Positions 8,335 to 17,088 of a DNA stretch of 64,000 nucleotides are shown piece after piece (the stretch's first letter is position 1; the number at the start of each line of letters is the position of its first letter). Origin of the DNA: Maribacter sp. 1_MG-2023 (GTDB taxonomy: Bacteria > Bacteroidota > Bacteroidia > Flavobacteriales > Flavobacteriaceae). The translations under genes were made by a program, and so were the position numbers. The stretch spans positions 62,001-126,000 of the forward strand of contig NZ_JAUOPN010000001.1 of the NCBI RefSeq assembly GCF_030547005.1. Direction: 5' to 3'. Below the pieces are notes generated by a model. The model saw only the letters and a program-made list of their open reading frames with translations, was not told the DNA's origin and did not search any database.

Positions 8335-10854
8335 CTAAAAACTGATTCGTATGCTGGCATTGGGCGTAATACCTAATGATAAGCGCTCAATAGTTTCAAT
8401 GGTATTATCATCTTGCAGCCTGTAATAGGTGTTTAGGGTATTTTGCCTGTTCGTAAAATTTAATACGGATACGCCAAAAATAGCATTCATTTTATCGCTC
8501 ATTTTTAAGGTGTAATTTGCAGATGCGTCTGCCCTAAAGTATTCGGGTAGTCTGCTGCTATTAGGTTCTTCGTAATTTATTTCGGTTGGGAAAACATTAG
8601 CATTTATGGGTTCATTTTCATCTGGTTGTGTAAAGGGTTTTCCTGATTTGTAATTTAAGCCAACACCTAATTTAAGATCACGGATTGTATAGTTGCCTGC
8701 TAGGGTGATAGCATGTCTAACATCTAAATTATTAGGAAAAGTAGCTGGATTTAAGACATCAAATGTATAATCGTTTTTATTGAAGGTGTAGCTAAGCCAT
8801 GCGCTATAGTCGTTATTCTTTGTATTGATTAAAAACTCTGCTCCTTTAACTGCGTATGATCCAATCTCACCATTAAATTGATTCTGATTTTGGAAACCTT
8901 GAGTATAAACATTAATACCATTTACTTCTTTGTAAAAAGTATCTATACCCACATATAAGTTGTTGGTATCATAATTAAAACCAATAGAGCCTTGTTTACT
9001 TTTTGTAATGGGCAAGGCATCACCGTCAGAAAGAATCCATCTTCTTTTTTCTATACCTAGAAAGTTCTGTTCTAAATCGATTATCTGATTGGTGACCTGA
9101 CTTTTAAATTCACCTAATACTTCGGTTTTAAAATTTGGTAACAGCTCATAACTAATATTAATACGAGGCTCAAAAATGTATTCTTGAAACGTATTAAGAT
9201 TTTCAAAATAGTTTAATCTTCCTCCAATGAAACCCGTTAATTTCTCATCTTCTGAGCTATAGGAGATTTCGCTGAATACCCCGTGTTTGCGAATTACGCC
9301 TTTTATATTGCTGGCAAATGGCGGCTGGTTAACGTTGGTGGTATTTTCAATTCCTGTTTCTGTAAACTCATAGCCGTTAATCCAGACTAAGTTCTCTTTT
9401 AAATTGTAATTGGTAGTGAGTTTTATGTTAGATTCCTTTACTAAATTATTCTGCTTTAATTGCTGCGTCTGATTGTTTGATATGGATAAGGCATCTAAAT
9501 CATACTGTGTGTAATAGAAACTTAGCTGAGACGATAAATCATCTGTCCATTCGCTCTGTAATTCACCCCCAACAGAAAAATTATCCTGATTCAGATTACT
9601 CCTGTTTGGGGCAATGGTGTCATTAGCTGTTTCAATATAATTTAGGTTATTGCTCATGTTAATTAAACTCACGCTTACTCTCTGATGGGGTTTAATTTCG
9701 TAAATAAACTTAGCAGTGAAATCATAGAAATAGAAATCACTTTCGCTATTTACTTCTGTATCTTGAAATGCTTTTTCTGAAAATTTAGTGTATGTTGGTG
9801 TGTTTAAGAAATCGGTATATGATCGGCGGGCAGAAACTTGTAATGCCATGTTATCTTGAATAGGAATTACTCCGTAAACATCTCCTGAAATTAAATTGAA
9901 TCCAGCTCCGCCGCTAAAATTTAAAGGTAATTCTTCCGTAGTTCGCATACTCAAAGTCCCACTAACGCCACCACTATAGAGGGCAGAAGTACCGTTTTTT
10001 ATGATTGCTACTTTTTCGGTGACATAGGGGTTGAATGCTGATATCAATCCGAAAAAATGACCGGTTTGGTACATTTTTATTCCGTCCCAAAGAATGAGAT
10101 TTTGATCATTTGTACCACCTCTAATATTAATATCCGAAACGGTTTCATCAACACTTTTTATACCAGGTAAGGCCTGTACAGTCTGTAGAATATCTGGTTC
10201 GCTAACTCCAGGCAAGATTCCGAATTCTGAGGGATTCAATTCGATACTAGCGTTATTAAGTTTCTTTAGTCCCGTAGTTAGAAATTGGGTAACAACGACT
10301 TCTTCTAATTCTTGATAGCTGAGCGCCATGGCAATCGCTTTACATTCGGTAGTTTTTATAAGCTCTTTTGCCTCAATGAAAATGGGTTTGTAACCAAGGT
10401 GTTTTATATGCACCAATGAATTAACGGGTACGTTTTCAAAGCTGAAAGAACCATAATCATCTGTAATGCCAGATAAGTTAGATTCATAGATTTCAATTGT
10501 GGCACCTGGTATATTGTTTTCTTCAAAATTGTCTAGCACAAATCCACAGATAGAAATGGTCGATGTTTTGGCTAAGGTGTAGTAGCGATCGCTTAATTTG
10601 TTGATGGTAATTCCGGTTTCATCTTGTAGGCCATTTATAATATCGTCAAGAAAACTGGATGTTGGTTTTGTAATGTAAACCGATTTCACATCGGTATCTG
10701 CATATGAGAATTTTACATCGAACGAAGTTTCTAATTCAGACAGATAGTTGCGTAAAGCGACACTATCTTTCTTTGCGGTTTGGGCATAACTAGTCCCACT
10801 GAAAATCAGTAAGAAAATTAAGGTGATAAGCGTATTAAGGTGCTTCTTCAGCAT
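8335..10854 (-). CDS. TonB-dependent outer-membrane receptor with STN signalling domain
   Basis: An outer-membrane receptor of about 839 residues. Order: signal peptide ending at 'GTSYAQ', a secretin/TonB N-terminal short domain ('LETSFDVKFSYADTDVKSV'), a carboxypeptidase-like regulatory beta-sandwich ('ISICGFVLDNFEENNIPGA'), a plug with 'DINIRGGTNDQNLILWDG', then the beta-barrel with the terminal aromatic 'ASIRISF'. The STN domain is what talks to a FecR-type anti-sigma, whose gene lies immediately upstream. The frame opens earlier at 10875, but the Met at 10854 gives a proper signal peptide (MLKKHLNTLI) and overlaps fecR by 20 bp. The ligand is unknown; absence of a SusD neighbour argues against a classic glycan SusCD pair. 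Confidence 0.9.
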   Translation of the reverse strand: MLKKHLNTLITLIFLLIFSGTSYAQTAKKDSVALRNYLSELETSFDVKFSYADTDVKSVYITKPTSSFLDDIINGLQDETGITINKLSDRYYTLAKTSTISICGFVLDNFEENNIPGATIEIYESNLSGITDDYGSFSFENVPVNSLVHIKHLGYKPIFIEAKELIKTTECKAIAMALSYQELEEVVVTQFLTTGLKKLNNASIELNPSEFGILPGVSEPDILQTVQALPGIKSVDETVSDINIRGGTNDQNLILWDGIKMYQTGHFFGLISAFNPYVTEKVAIIKNGTSALYSGGVSGTLSMRTTEELPLNFSGGAGFNLISGDVYGVIPIQDNMALQVSARRSYTDFLNTPTYTKFSEKAFQDTEVNSESDFYFYDFTAKFIYEIKPHQRVSVSLINMSNNLNYIETANDTIAPNRSNLNQDNFSVGGELQSEWTDDLSSQLSFYYTQYDLDALSISNNQTQQLKQNNLVKESNIKLTTNYNLKENLVWINGYEFTETGIENTTNVNQPPFASNIKGVIRKHGVFSEISYSSEDEKLTGFIGGRLNYFENLNTFQEYIFEPRINISYELLPNFKTEVLGEFKSQVTNQIIDLEQNFLGIEKRRWILSDGDALPITKSKQGSIGFNYDTNNLYVGIDTFYKEVNGINVYTQGFQNQNQFNGEIGSYAVKGAEFLINTKNNDYSAWLSYTFNKNDYTFDVLNPATFPNNLDVRHAITLAGNYTIRDLKLGVGLNYKSGKPFTQPDENEPINANVFPTEINYEEPNSSRLPEYFRADASANYTLKMSDKMNAIFGVSVLNFTNRQNTLNTYYRLQDDNTIETIERLSLGITPNASIRISF

Positions 10855-11746
10855 AGAACAGCACTTTATTCCCATCTAAGTTAAACTTAATTTGTAAAGG
10901 AACGCTAATGCTCTTTAAGGCAAGGTCTAGGTTTTTATTACTAAAGGATCCCGTAAAAAGTTGAGCAGTATCAATATCTTTAGCGCTGACTTCAACATTA
11001 AATTGTCGTTGTAACTCATCTAAAACATAGTGTAGCGGAATACTTTTAAAAGAACTCTCTTGAGATAACCATGAAGGTGTGCCGTTAAGGGTAGTTTTTA
11101 GCATAGTTGTATTTCCGTTAATGGACAATAAGGAGTTTCCGGCAGGTAATTTAGTTTCTTTCCCGTTGATAGTGACACTTACCAAGCCTTCAAAACAGGT
11201 AACTTCAAAATAATCATCTCTGGTTTCTACATTGAATTGAGTTCCTAATACAGTAACTAGCCCTTCAGAAGTTTCAACGGTGAATTTTTTTCCTTTGGCT
11301 ACTTTAAAATACGCTTCACCTTTAAGGTCTACATTTCTATTAGCATCCCATTTTTTCTCACTGAAAGCTAATTCAGATTCAGCATTCAAAATAACTTCAG
11401 AGGCATCTGGTAAAGTAATTGATTTGTTCTCAGCATATTCTGTCGTAAAAGATTCGTTTAGTGTACTTAAGTAAAAGAATGAACTGGCAAGCAATACAGC
11501 AATTACTGCGGCCACGCGAAGAAACTTTTTAAATGGAGATAATATAAATACTTTGGTTTCTTCTACAGTCTTTGTTTGATCAATAGATTGCCATGCTTTA
11601 TCCATATCAAATTCAGGAGATTCTAACCGAGCGGAAGAATCCTTAATTTTTTGATATGTTTCATAAGCTTCCGACTTCTTGAACTCCGCCAACTCGGCTT
11701 CGGTCAATTCATCATTAAGCCATTTTGCTAAGTAATTGTCTTGCAT
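10835..11746 (-). CDS. FecR-family anti-sigma factor
   Basis: A 303-residue inner-membrane regulator: an N-terminal cytoplasmic sigma-binding part ('DNYLAKWLNDELTEAEL'), one membrane span ('LRVAAVIAVLLASSFFYL'), the periplasmic FecR domain ('NKSITLPDASEVILNAESEL ... GEAYFKVAKGKKFTVET') and a C-terminal DUF4974 module ('LHYVLDELQRQFNVEVSA'). It should hold the ECF sigma factor encoded upstream inactive until the TonB receptor binds its ligand. It lies between that sigma gene and the receptor gene, overlapping the latter. Confidence 0.93.
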   Translation of the reverse strand: MQDNYLAKWLNDELTEAELAEFKKSEAYETYQKIKDSSARLESPEFDMDKAWQSIDQTKTVEETKVFILSPFKKFLRVAAVIAVLLASSFFYLSTLNESFTTEYAENKSITLPDASEVILNAESELAFSEKKWDANRNVDLKGEAYFKVAKGKKFTVETSEGLVTVLGTQFNVETRDDYFEVTCFEGLVSVTINGKETKLPAGNSLLSINGNTTMLKTTLNGTPSWLSQESSFKSIPLHYVLDELQRQFNVEVSAKDIDTAQLFTGSFSNKNLDLALKSISVPLQIKFNLDGNKVLFYAEEAP

Positions 11747-11807
11747 GTTTTTAGCTTTGTATTAGTATAACAACTAAGTAGATGAATACCCTACTTTTTT
11801 ATTTTTT

Positions 11808-11842
11808 TATTAAGTATTAAGTATTAAGTATTAAGTAAAAAG
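11808..11842. repeat. Tandem heptamer repeat TATTAAG (4 exact units plus 1 degenerate)
   Basis: Four exact copies of TATTAAG run from 11808 to 11835, followed by a fifth changed unit (TAAAAAG). It lies in the gap between the ECF sigma gene and fecR, inside what should be the operon leader of fecR. Unit number could vary by slippage. Confidence 0.9.
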
Positions 11843-11855
11843 TATTATTTTATTT

Positions 11856-11894
11856 CCAACAACCAACAACCAACAACCAACAACCAACAACCAA
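11856..11894. repeat. Tandem heptamer repeat CCAACAA (5 exact units plus partial)
   Basis: Five exact CCAACAA units cover 11856-11890 and a partial unit runs into the stop codon of the sigma factor gene at 11895. Together with the TATTAAG array 14 bp away this makes two different 7-bp satellites in a 150-bp intergenic gap. Confidence 0.9.
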
Positions 11895-12407
11895 TTAAAT
11901 TCCATCAATTTGTTCTCGTAAACTTTTTAATGCTAAATGCATCCTTTTTTCGATTGCTTTGACACTTACACCTTCCATTTCGGCTATCTCGGCATATTTT
12001 TTTCCGTCTATCCTATTTAATAAAAAAGTAGTGCGTTGATTTTCTGGAAGACCGTTTAATGCATTATCCAATTTTTCTTTGAATTGATTTTCCTCCATAA
12101 TAAACTCTGGAGATTCATTGGTGGTCTTTATGGTAGCATCGGCATATTTTAACCGTACTTTTTCTGCCTTAATAACATTAAGATAAAGATTGTTCGCTAC
12201 CGTGTACAAATATGATTTTGCTTTTTCTGGTGCAACCTTGGCGCAATTCTCCCACAGCTTTACAAATGCTTCTTGTACGGCATCATTCGCTTTCGCTTCA
12301 TTGCCAAATTTGTAATAAATATAATTGAAGATGGTTTTAGACGTTTCGTTAAAAACCCTTTTGTAAACCTGCTCTTCGCACACATTTAATTGTTGGTCTG
12401 CTTTCAA
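11895..12407 (-). CDS. ECF (FecI-like) RNA polymerase sigma factor
   Basis: Sigma-70 region 2 ('FNYIYYKFGNEAKANDAVQ', 'AFVKLWENC', 'AKSYLYTVANNLYLN') and region 4 with its helix-turn-helix ('LNRIDGKKYAEIAEMEGVS', 'AIEKRMHLALKSLRE') identify an ECF sigma factor. It should activate transcription of the downstream fecR-receptor genes. The frame is open up to 12506 (TTG) with an ATG at 12488, but those starts add an odd hydrophobic tail and lie almost on the start of the divergent gene. A perfect -7 box at 12423-12430 points to the TTG at 12407, giving about 170 residues, the normal length for this family. The start is therefore uncertain. Confidence 0.85.
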   Translation of the reverse strand: MKADQQLNVCEEQVYKRVFNETSKTIFNYIYYKFGNEAKANDAVQEAFVKLWENCAKVAPEKAKSYLYTVANNLYLNVIKAEKVRLKYADATIKTTNESPEFIMEENQFKEKLDNALNGLPENQRTTFLLNRIDGKKYAEIAEMEGVSVKAIEKRMHLALKSLREQIDGI

Positions 12408-12422
12408 TAGATTGCTTTTTAT

Positions 12423-12430
12423 CAAAGATA
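12423..12430 (-). promoter_or_regulatory. Candidate -7 box of the ECF sigma gene
   Basis: On the minus strand this reads TATCTTTG, a perfect TAnnTTTG box, 15 bp before the TTG start proposed at 12407. It lies inside the longer open frame, so it also argues against the upstream start codons. Confidence 0.4.
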
Positions 12431-12512
12431 TTTGAAAAATATTAAAAAGAAGGTAGGGTATTTTTAAAGTCAGTTGTTTTAGAAGCATAATAACAAACAA
12501 TACCAAGTCATT

Positions 12513-14282
12513 ATGAAAAAATATTTCAAATATGCAATGTACGTTAGCCTACTAACAATTGCACTGAGCTTTACTGCTTGTCAAGATGAGATAGAAGAAA
12601 TTAATAACGGTGAAGAACCAACTGCAATTACAGCAAATTCTTCTACCGCCGATTTAATTCAACGTACCAGTTCTAACGACGGTTCTTGCGATAATATCGT
12701 TGATGGTACAAGTTGTTATGAAATCAATTTTCCATACACGGTAGAAGTAAATGGAATAACACTTACTATCGATTCTGAAGAAGATATTGAACAAATAGAA
12801 GCCATTTTTGATAGTGTTGAGGATGATGAAAATCTTCTAGATATCATTTTCCCTATTACCATAACTGCAGGTGATTTCTCTGAAATTACAATTAATGGTT
12901 TTGACGAGTTACGTTCATTAGCAGCAGATTGTAAAGAAGGCGGTGAAGATGATGATATAGAATGTATAGATTTTGTTTACCCAATGACTCTATTTACATT
13001 CAATGTAAATCTAGAGCAGACTAGTACTGTTGAGGTTACAAGTGATCGCGAGTTGCGTTTGTTCTTTAAAGATTTAGGGGGTGATAATTTAATAAGTTTT
13101 GATTTTCCTGTGACTTTAAAATTATCAGATGAAACTACCATTGTAGTAGAGAGTAATGAAGAATTAGCAATTGCGATTGAAAATGCAAAAGACGATTGCG
13201 ATGAAGATGATGACGATGATTACAACGATGATGATTTTGACCAAGATGAGTTAAATGAAGAATTAATAGAGTGTGTGTGGTTCGTAACAGAGTTTAAAAG
13301 AAACGATATTGACCAGACGCCGCAATACGTAAATTACATTTTAAACTTTAAAGAAGATGGTACGGTAAGTACTGGGTTTAACGGTGCAACTGTAGTTGAA
13401 GGTACTTGGACAACAACCGTTGGAGATGATGGTGCAAAACTTACGATGGAATTCGAGAATTCTACCGATTTTAACCTAGAGTGGGATGTCTACGACTTAG
13501 GAGATGATAAAATTAAATTGTACAGTGGCGATAGTAATCGAGTTGTTATGAAGCAATTCTGCGATGAAGACTTAGAAGAAGTGACTATTGAAAGTATCAC
13601 TGAAACCTTAAGTGATTGCTCTTGGATTGTTAAAAGAGTGAAAAATAACGGAGACCAGATCAATAGATTATTAGGTAGCGAATTTGAATTTCAAGCAGAT
13701 GGTATTGTAACTCTAACTAATGATGCAACTGTTTCTGAAGGTACTTGGGTTGTTACCACAAATACACAAGGTAGATTGGTAGTTGCTATTAACATGGATG
13801 ATGAACCAGCGGTAAGTTTCGATTGGTTGTTGACGGATCTTGAAGAAGGAATGGTAAAATTCAATGTAGAAGAGGAATTCTATGAATTGGTGATCGTTAA
13901 AAATTGTATCGTGGATAACGATGAAGAAGAAGATATCACTTTCATAAAAAGCATATTCAACAATATGGAATGGGATGTGGCTTACTTCTCTGAAAATGAT
14001 GATGAGTCTACAGTACTTTTTGCAGATGTAAAATTGTACTTGGAAAATGACGGCACTTTAGAAGTTAGAAATTTAGAAGGAGAAGTCTATAGCAATGGCA
14101 CGTGGTTTGTATATAGAAATGCATTTAGCGGTAAGTTAGAAATGATTATTTCTTTTGAAACAGGTAGTAATTACGAGCCTTTGGCAAACGATTATCAAAT
14201 TCTAGAGATAGATGAAACAAGAATAGAGCTTAAACATGAAAATGATACTGGTTTATATGACCATTTAGTTTTAGAAAGATAG
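12513..14282 (+). CDS. Large acidic lipoprotein with repeated beta domains
   Basis: The 589-residue product begins with a lipoprotein signal ending in the lipobox 'SFTAC'. It is strongly acidic, with an Asp/Glu run near residue 230. Internal repeats are visible: two N-terminal modules built around 'FPYTVEVNGITLTI' / 'FPVTLKLSDETTIVVES', then three lipocalin-like modules, each with a Trp near the start and a 'G(T)W' turn: 'ECVWFVTEFKRN..VVEGTWTT', 'DCSWIVKRVKNN..VSEGTWVV', 'NMEWDVAYFSEN..YSNGTWFV'. Location on the cell surface or in the periplasm is inferred. It is divergent from the ECF sigma/FecR/receptor set and may share its regulation. No enzymatic residues are seen. Confidence 0.8.
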   Translation: MKKYFKYAMYVSLLTIALSFTACQDEIEEINNGEEPTAITANSSTADLIQRTSSNDGSCDNIVDGTSCYEINFPYTVEVNGITLTIDSEEDIEQIEAIFDSVEDDENLLDIIFPITITAGDFSEITINGFDELRSLAADCKEGGEDDDIECIDFVYPMTLFTFNVNLEQTSTVEVTSDRELRLFFKDLGGDNLISFDFPVTLKLSDETTIVVESNEELAIAIENAKDDCDEDDDDDYNDDDFDQDELNEELIECVWFVTEFKRNDIDQTPQYVNYILNFKEDGTVSTGFNGATVVEGTWTTTVGDDGAKLTMEFENSTDFNLEWDVYDLGDDKIKLYSGDSNRVVMKQFCDEDLEEVTIESITETLSDCSWIVKRVKNNGDQINRLLGSEFEFQADGIVTLTNDATVSEGTWVVTTNTQGRLVVAINMDDEPAVSFDWLLTDLEEGMVKFNVEEEFYELVIVKNCIVDNDEEEDITFIKSIFNNMEWDVAYFSENDDESTVLFADVKLYLENDGTLEVRNLEGEVYSNGTWFVYRNAFSGKLEMIISFETGSNYEPLANDYQILEIDETRIELKHENDTGLYDHLVLER

Positions 14283-14410
14283 TAAGATTAGAACATCCAG
14301 AAATATACCGTCAACAGTAAAGAGTTGGGCCTCGTTGGCGGTATTGATGGAGGTTTTGAACTTGCAGCTTATGAAAATGTAATACCTTTTTTGCCCCACA
14401 ACTAAGTTTA

Positions 14411-14441
14411 GAGCATCCATTTTATAATGGGTGCTCTTTTG
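14411..14441 (+). terminator. Rho-independent terminator after the acidic lipoprotein gene
   Basis: An 11-bp stem (GAGCATCCATT pairing with AATGGGTGCTC, one G-T) with a TTAT loop is followed by TTTT. It lies about 130 bp after the lipoprotein stop and before ffh. Confidence 0.8.
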
Positions 14442-14488
14442 TTTTGTTTATTTTATGGTACTTGCTACTGAATTTACGCTGATATTAT

Positions 14489-14496
14489 TAAATTTG
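14489..14496 (+). promoter_or_regulatory. Bacteroidota -7 promoter box of ffh
   Basis: TAAATTTG matches TAnnTTTG and lies 22 bp before the ffh ATG, after the terminator at 14411, so ffh most likely has its own promoter here. Confidence 0.5.
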
Positions 14497-14518
14497 TAAC
14501 CCCTTAAAAAAGAAAAGA

Positions 14519-15856
14519 ATGTTCGATAATTTAAGCGATAAGCTAGATAAGGCTTTACATGTACTAAAAGGACATGGTCAGATTACAGAAATTAATGTTG
14601 CAGAGACTACCAAAGAAGTACGCCGAGCCTTATTGGATGCGGATGTTAACTTTAAAATAGCCAAAGAATTTACCAATAAGGTAAAAGAAAAGGCATTGGG
14701 GCAAGATGTATTGACCACCTTACAACCTGGTCAGCTAATGGTCAAGATTGTAAAAGATGAATTAACTCAATTAATGGGTGGTGAATCTGAAGGTATTAAT
14801 CTATCTGGCAATCCGTCTATTATTTTAATGTCCGGTTTGCAGGGTTCTGGTAAGACTACCTTTTCTGGTAAGCTTGCAAATTTCCTAAAAACAAAAAAAT
14901 CTAAAAAACCATTATTGGTTGCTTGTGATGTTTATCGTCCGGCGGCAATAGATCAATTGCACGTAGTAGGTGAGCAAATTGATGTTCCTGTATATTCAGA
15001 TAGAGAAAATACAGATCCGGTTTCTATTGCTCAAGCAGGTATTGCTAAGGCAAAGGCAGAAGGTTTTAATGTTGTTATAATTGATACCGCTGGTCGTTTA
15101 GCTGTAGATGAGAAAATGATGGCAGAGATATCTGATATTCATAAAGCAATACAGCCTCAAGAAACATTGTTCGTTGTAGATTCTATGACGGGTCAAGATG
15201 CTGTGAATACGGCAAAAGCCTTTAACGATATCTTAAATTTTGACGGTGTTATCTTAACCAAATTAGATGGTGATACCCGTGGTGGTGCCGCTATATCTAT
15301 TAAGTCGGTTGTTGATAAGCCAATTAAATTTATAGGTACTGGTGAAAAGATGGAAGCTATTGATGTTTTCTATCCATCACGTATGGCAGATCGTATCTTG
15401 GGTATGGGTGATGTTATTTCACTTGTAGAAAGAGCGCAAGAACAGTTTGATGAAGAGGAAGCTAGAAAGATTCAAAAGAAGATTGCCAAGAATAAATTCG
15501 GATTCGATGATTTCCTGAGCCAAATTCAGCAAATTAAGAAAATGGGTAATATGAAAGACCTTATGGGGATGATTCCTGGTGCAGGAAAAGCCTTAAAAGG
15601 TTTAGATATTGATGATGATGCCTTTAAGCATATTGAAGCTATTATTTATTCAATGACACCAGAAGAACGTTCTACACCTTCTAAATTAAATGCTAGTAGA
15701 AAAAAACGTATTGCAAAGGGTGCAGGTAGAGAAGTTCAAGAAATCAATCAGCTTTTAAAGCAATTTGATCAAATGAGCAAGATGATGAAAATGATGCAAG
15801 GCGGCGGCGGTAAGAAGATGATGCAGATGATGGGCGCCATGAAAGGAATGAAATAA
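14519..15856 (+). CDS. ffh: Signal recognition particle protein Ffh
   Basis: Ffh binds 4.5S RNA and the signal sequences of nascent membrane proteins and delivers them to FtsY. The 445-residue product shows the N domain, the GTPase G domain with P-loop 'GLQGSGKTT', 'DVYRPAAIDQL', 'DTAGRL' and 'TKLDGD', and the methionine-rich M domain ending in 'KMMQGGGGKKMMQMM'. Length is normal for the family. It precedes folD by 33 bp, so the two are probably cotranscribed. Confidence 0.98.
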   Translation: MFDNLSDKLDKALHVLKGHGQITEINVAETTKEVRRALLDADVNFKIAKEFTNKVKEKALGQDVLTTLQPGQLMVKIVKDELTQLMGGESEGINLSGNPSIILMSGLQGSGKTTFSGKLANFLKTKKSKKPLLVACDVYRPAAIDQLHVVGEQIDVPVYSDRENTDPVSIAQAGIAKAKAEGFNVVIIDTAGRLAVDEKMMAEISDIHKAIQPQETLFVVDSMTGQDAVNTAKAFNDILNFDGVILTKLDGDTRGGAAISIKSVVDKPIKFIGTGEKMEAIDVFYPSRMADRILGMGDVISLVERAQEQFDEEEARKIQKKIAKNKFGFDDFLSQIQQIKKMGNMKDLMGMIPGAGKALKGLDIDDDAFKHIEAIIYSMTPEERSTPSKLNASRKKRIAKGAGREVQEINQLLKQFDQMSKMMKMMQGGGGKKMMQMMGAMKGMK

Positions 15857-15889
15857 CAACCAAACAACACAACTTAAAAAGAAGCGGAT

Positions 15890-16774
15890 ATGGAATTATT
15901 GGATGGTAAAAAAGTATCCAACGAAATAAAAGAGGAGATCAAGGCCGAGGTTGCCAAGATGAAAGAACGTGGTGAAAAAGTACCACACTTGGCAGCAATT
16001 ATTGTTGGTAGTGATGGCGCTAGTTTAACCTATGTAGGTAGTAAAGTTCGTTCTTGCGAGCGTATAGGTTTTGAATCTACTTTAATTCAAATGCCGAGTA
16101 CTACCTCTGAACAAGAGTTATTGAACAAGATTAAAGAATTGAACGTTAATGATGACATCGATGGTTTTATTGTTCAACTACCGTTACCAGAACAAATAGA
16201 TACCCAAAAGGTAATTATGGCCGTAGATCCAGATAAGGATGTTGACGGATTTCATCCTACCAATTTCGGTAAAATGGCTTTGGATATGAGTACGTTCATA
16301 CCTGCTACTCCGTTCGGTATTCTTGAATTATTAGAACGCTACAAGGTAGATACAAAAGGTAAACATACCGTAGTTATTGGTCGTAGTCATATTGTAGGTA
16401 GACCAATGAGTATTTTAATGGGTAGAAAAGGATGGCCAGGTAATTCGACCGTAACCCTTACTCATAGTCATACAAAAAACATTACACAAATTATTTCGCA
16501 GGCAGATATTGTTATTTCTGCATTAGGGGTACCTAAATTCTTAAAAGCAGAAATGGTGAAAGATGATGCTGTTGTAATTGATGTGGGTATTACTAGAGTA
16601 CCAGACGAAACTAAAGAAAAAGGATATTATATTACGGGTGATGTTGACTTTGAAAATGTAAGTAAAAAAGCATCATTCATAACTCCCGTACCTGGAGGCG
16701 TTGGTCCTATGACGATTGCAATGCTATTGAAAAATACATTGTTAGCTCGTGAGAGACATAGAAGTAGAAACTAA
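15890..16774 (+). CDS. folD: Methylenetetrahydrofolate dehydrogenase / methenyl-THF cyclohydrolase
   Basis: FolD interconverts 5,10-methylene-, 5,10-methenyl- and 10-formyl-tetrahydrofolate using NADP. The 294-residue product has the signature 'YVGSKVRSCERIGFES' with the catalytic Lys, 'GFIVQLPLPEQID', the NADP-binding 'VIGRSHIVGRPM' and the C-terminal 'TPVPGGVGPMTIAMLL'. All key family motifs are present. It follows ffh by 33 bp and is followed by a terminator. Confidence 0.98.
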   Translation: MELLDGKKVSNEIKEEIKAEVAKMKERGEKVPHLAAIIVGSDGASLTYVGSKVRSCERIGFESTLIQMPSTTSEQELLNKIKELNVNDDIDGFIVQLPLPEQIDTQKVIMAVDPDKDVDGFHPTNFGKMALDMSTFIPATPFGILELLERYKVDTKGKHTVVIGRSHIVGRPMSILMGRKGWPGNSTVTLTHSHTKNITQIISQADIVISALGVPKFLKAEMVKDDAVVIDVGITRVPDETKEKGYYITGDVDFENVSKKASFITPVPGGVGPMTIAMLLKNTLLARERHRSRN

Positions 16775-16797
16775 TTTCCGTAGAAATTTATAAAATG

Positions 16798-16828
16798 AGC
16801 CTTGCAATATAATTGTGAGGCTTTTTTT
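16798..16828 (+). terminator. Rho-independent terminator after folD
   Basis: An 11-bp stem AGCCTTGCAAT / ATTGTGAGGCT (two G-T pairs) with a 3-nt loop is followed by six T residues. It ends the ffh-folD unit; its T run abuts the stop codon of a small convergent lipoprotein gene. Confidence 0.8.
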
Positions 16829-16973
16829 ATGCCGGTAATTTCTTGATTTCTACTCCTGTTTCTGTAGTGTCATTTGGAGTTAAGATATCAATGTCATTAC
16901 TGTCATCATAATCACAACTTGCTAGTCCGGTTATTGAAATTCCTATTAATAAAGTGTATAGTAGTTTTTTCAT
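16827..16973 (-). CDS. Very small lipoprotein (48 residues)
   Basis: A short frame on the minus strand encodes 48 residues beginning MKKLLYTLLIGISITGLASC, a complete lipoprotein signal with the lipobox 'GLASC'. The rest (DYDDSNDIDILTPNDTTET...) is acidic and Thr-rich. It has a proper ATG, ends in TAA and lies between the folD terminator and the esterase gene. It looks like a real tiny surface or periplasmic lipoprotein, but no function can be given. Confidence 0.6.
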   Translation of the reverse strand: MKKLLYTLLIGISITGLASCDYDDSNDIDILTPNDTTETGVEIKKLPA

Positions 16974-17088
16974 AATAAAGGATTTATGCTGTCAAATAAA
17001 TAGGACATGTATATAAAACGGTGAAATATTAGTCTTGGTATTTGATGTGAATTTAGAATGCTGTACCTTTTGTGAAACATTTATCCTT

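Noticed and set aside
11808-11894. Tandem repeats as a CRISPR-like array
   Set aside because: The units are 7 bp, contiguous and lack spacers.
14292-14403. An open frame of 37 codons (ending 'AAYENVIPFLPHN') after the acidic lipoprotein
   Set aside because: A stop lies directly upstream, there is no start codon, and nothing in it resembles a known protein; it could be a remnant but chance is as likely.
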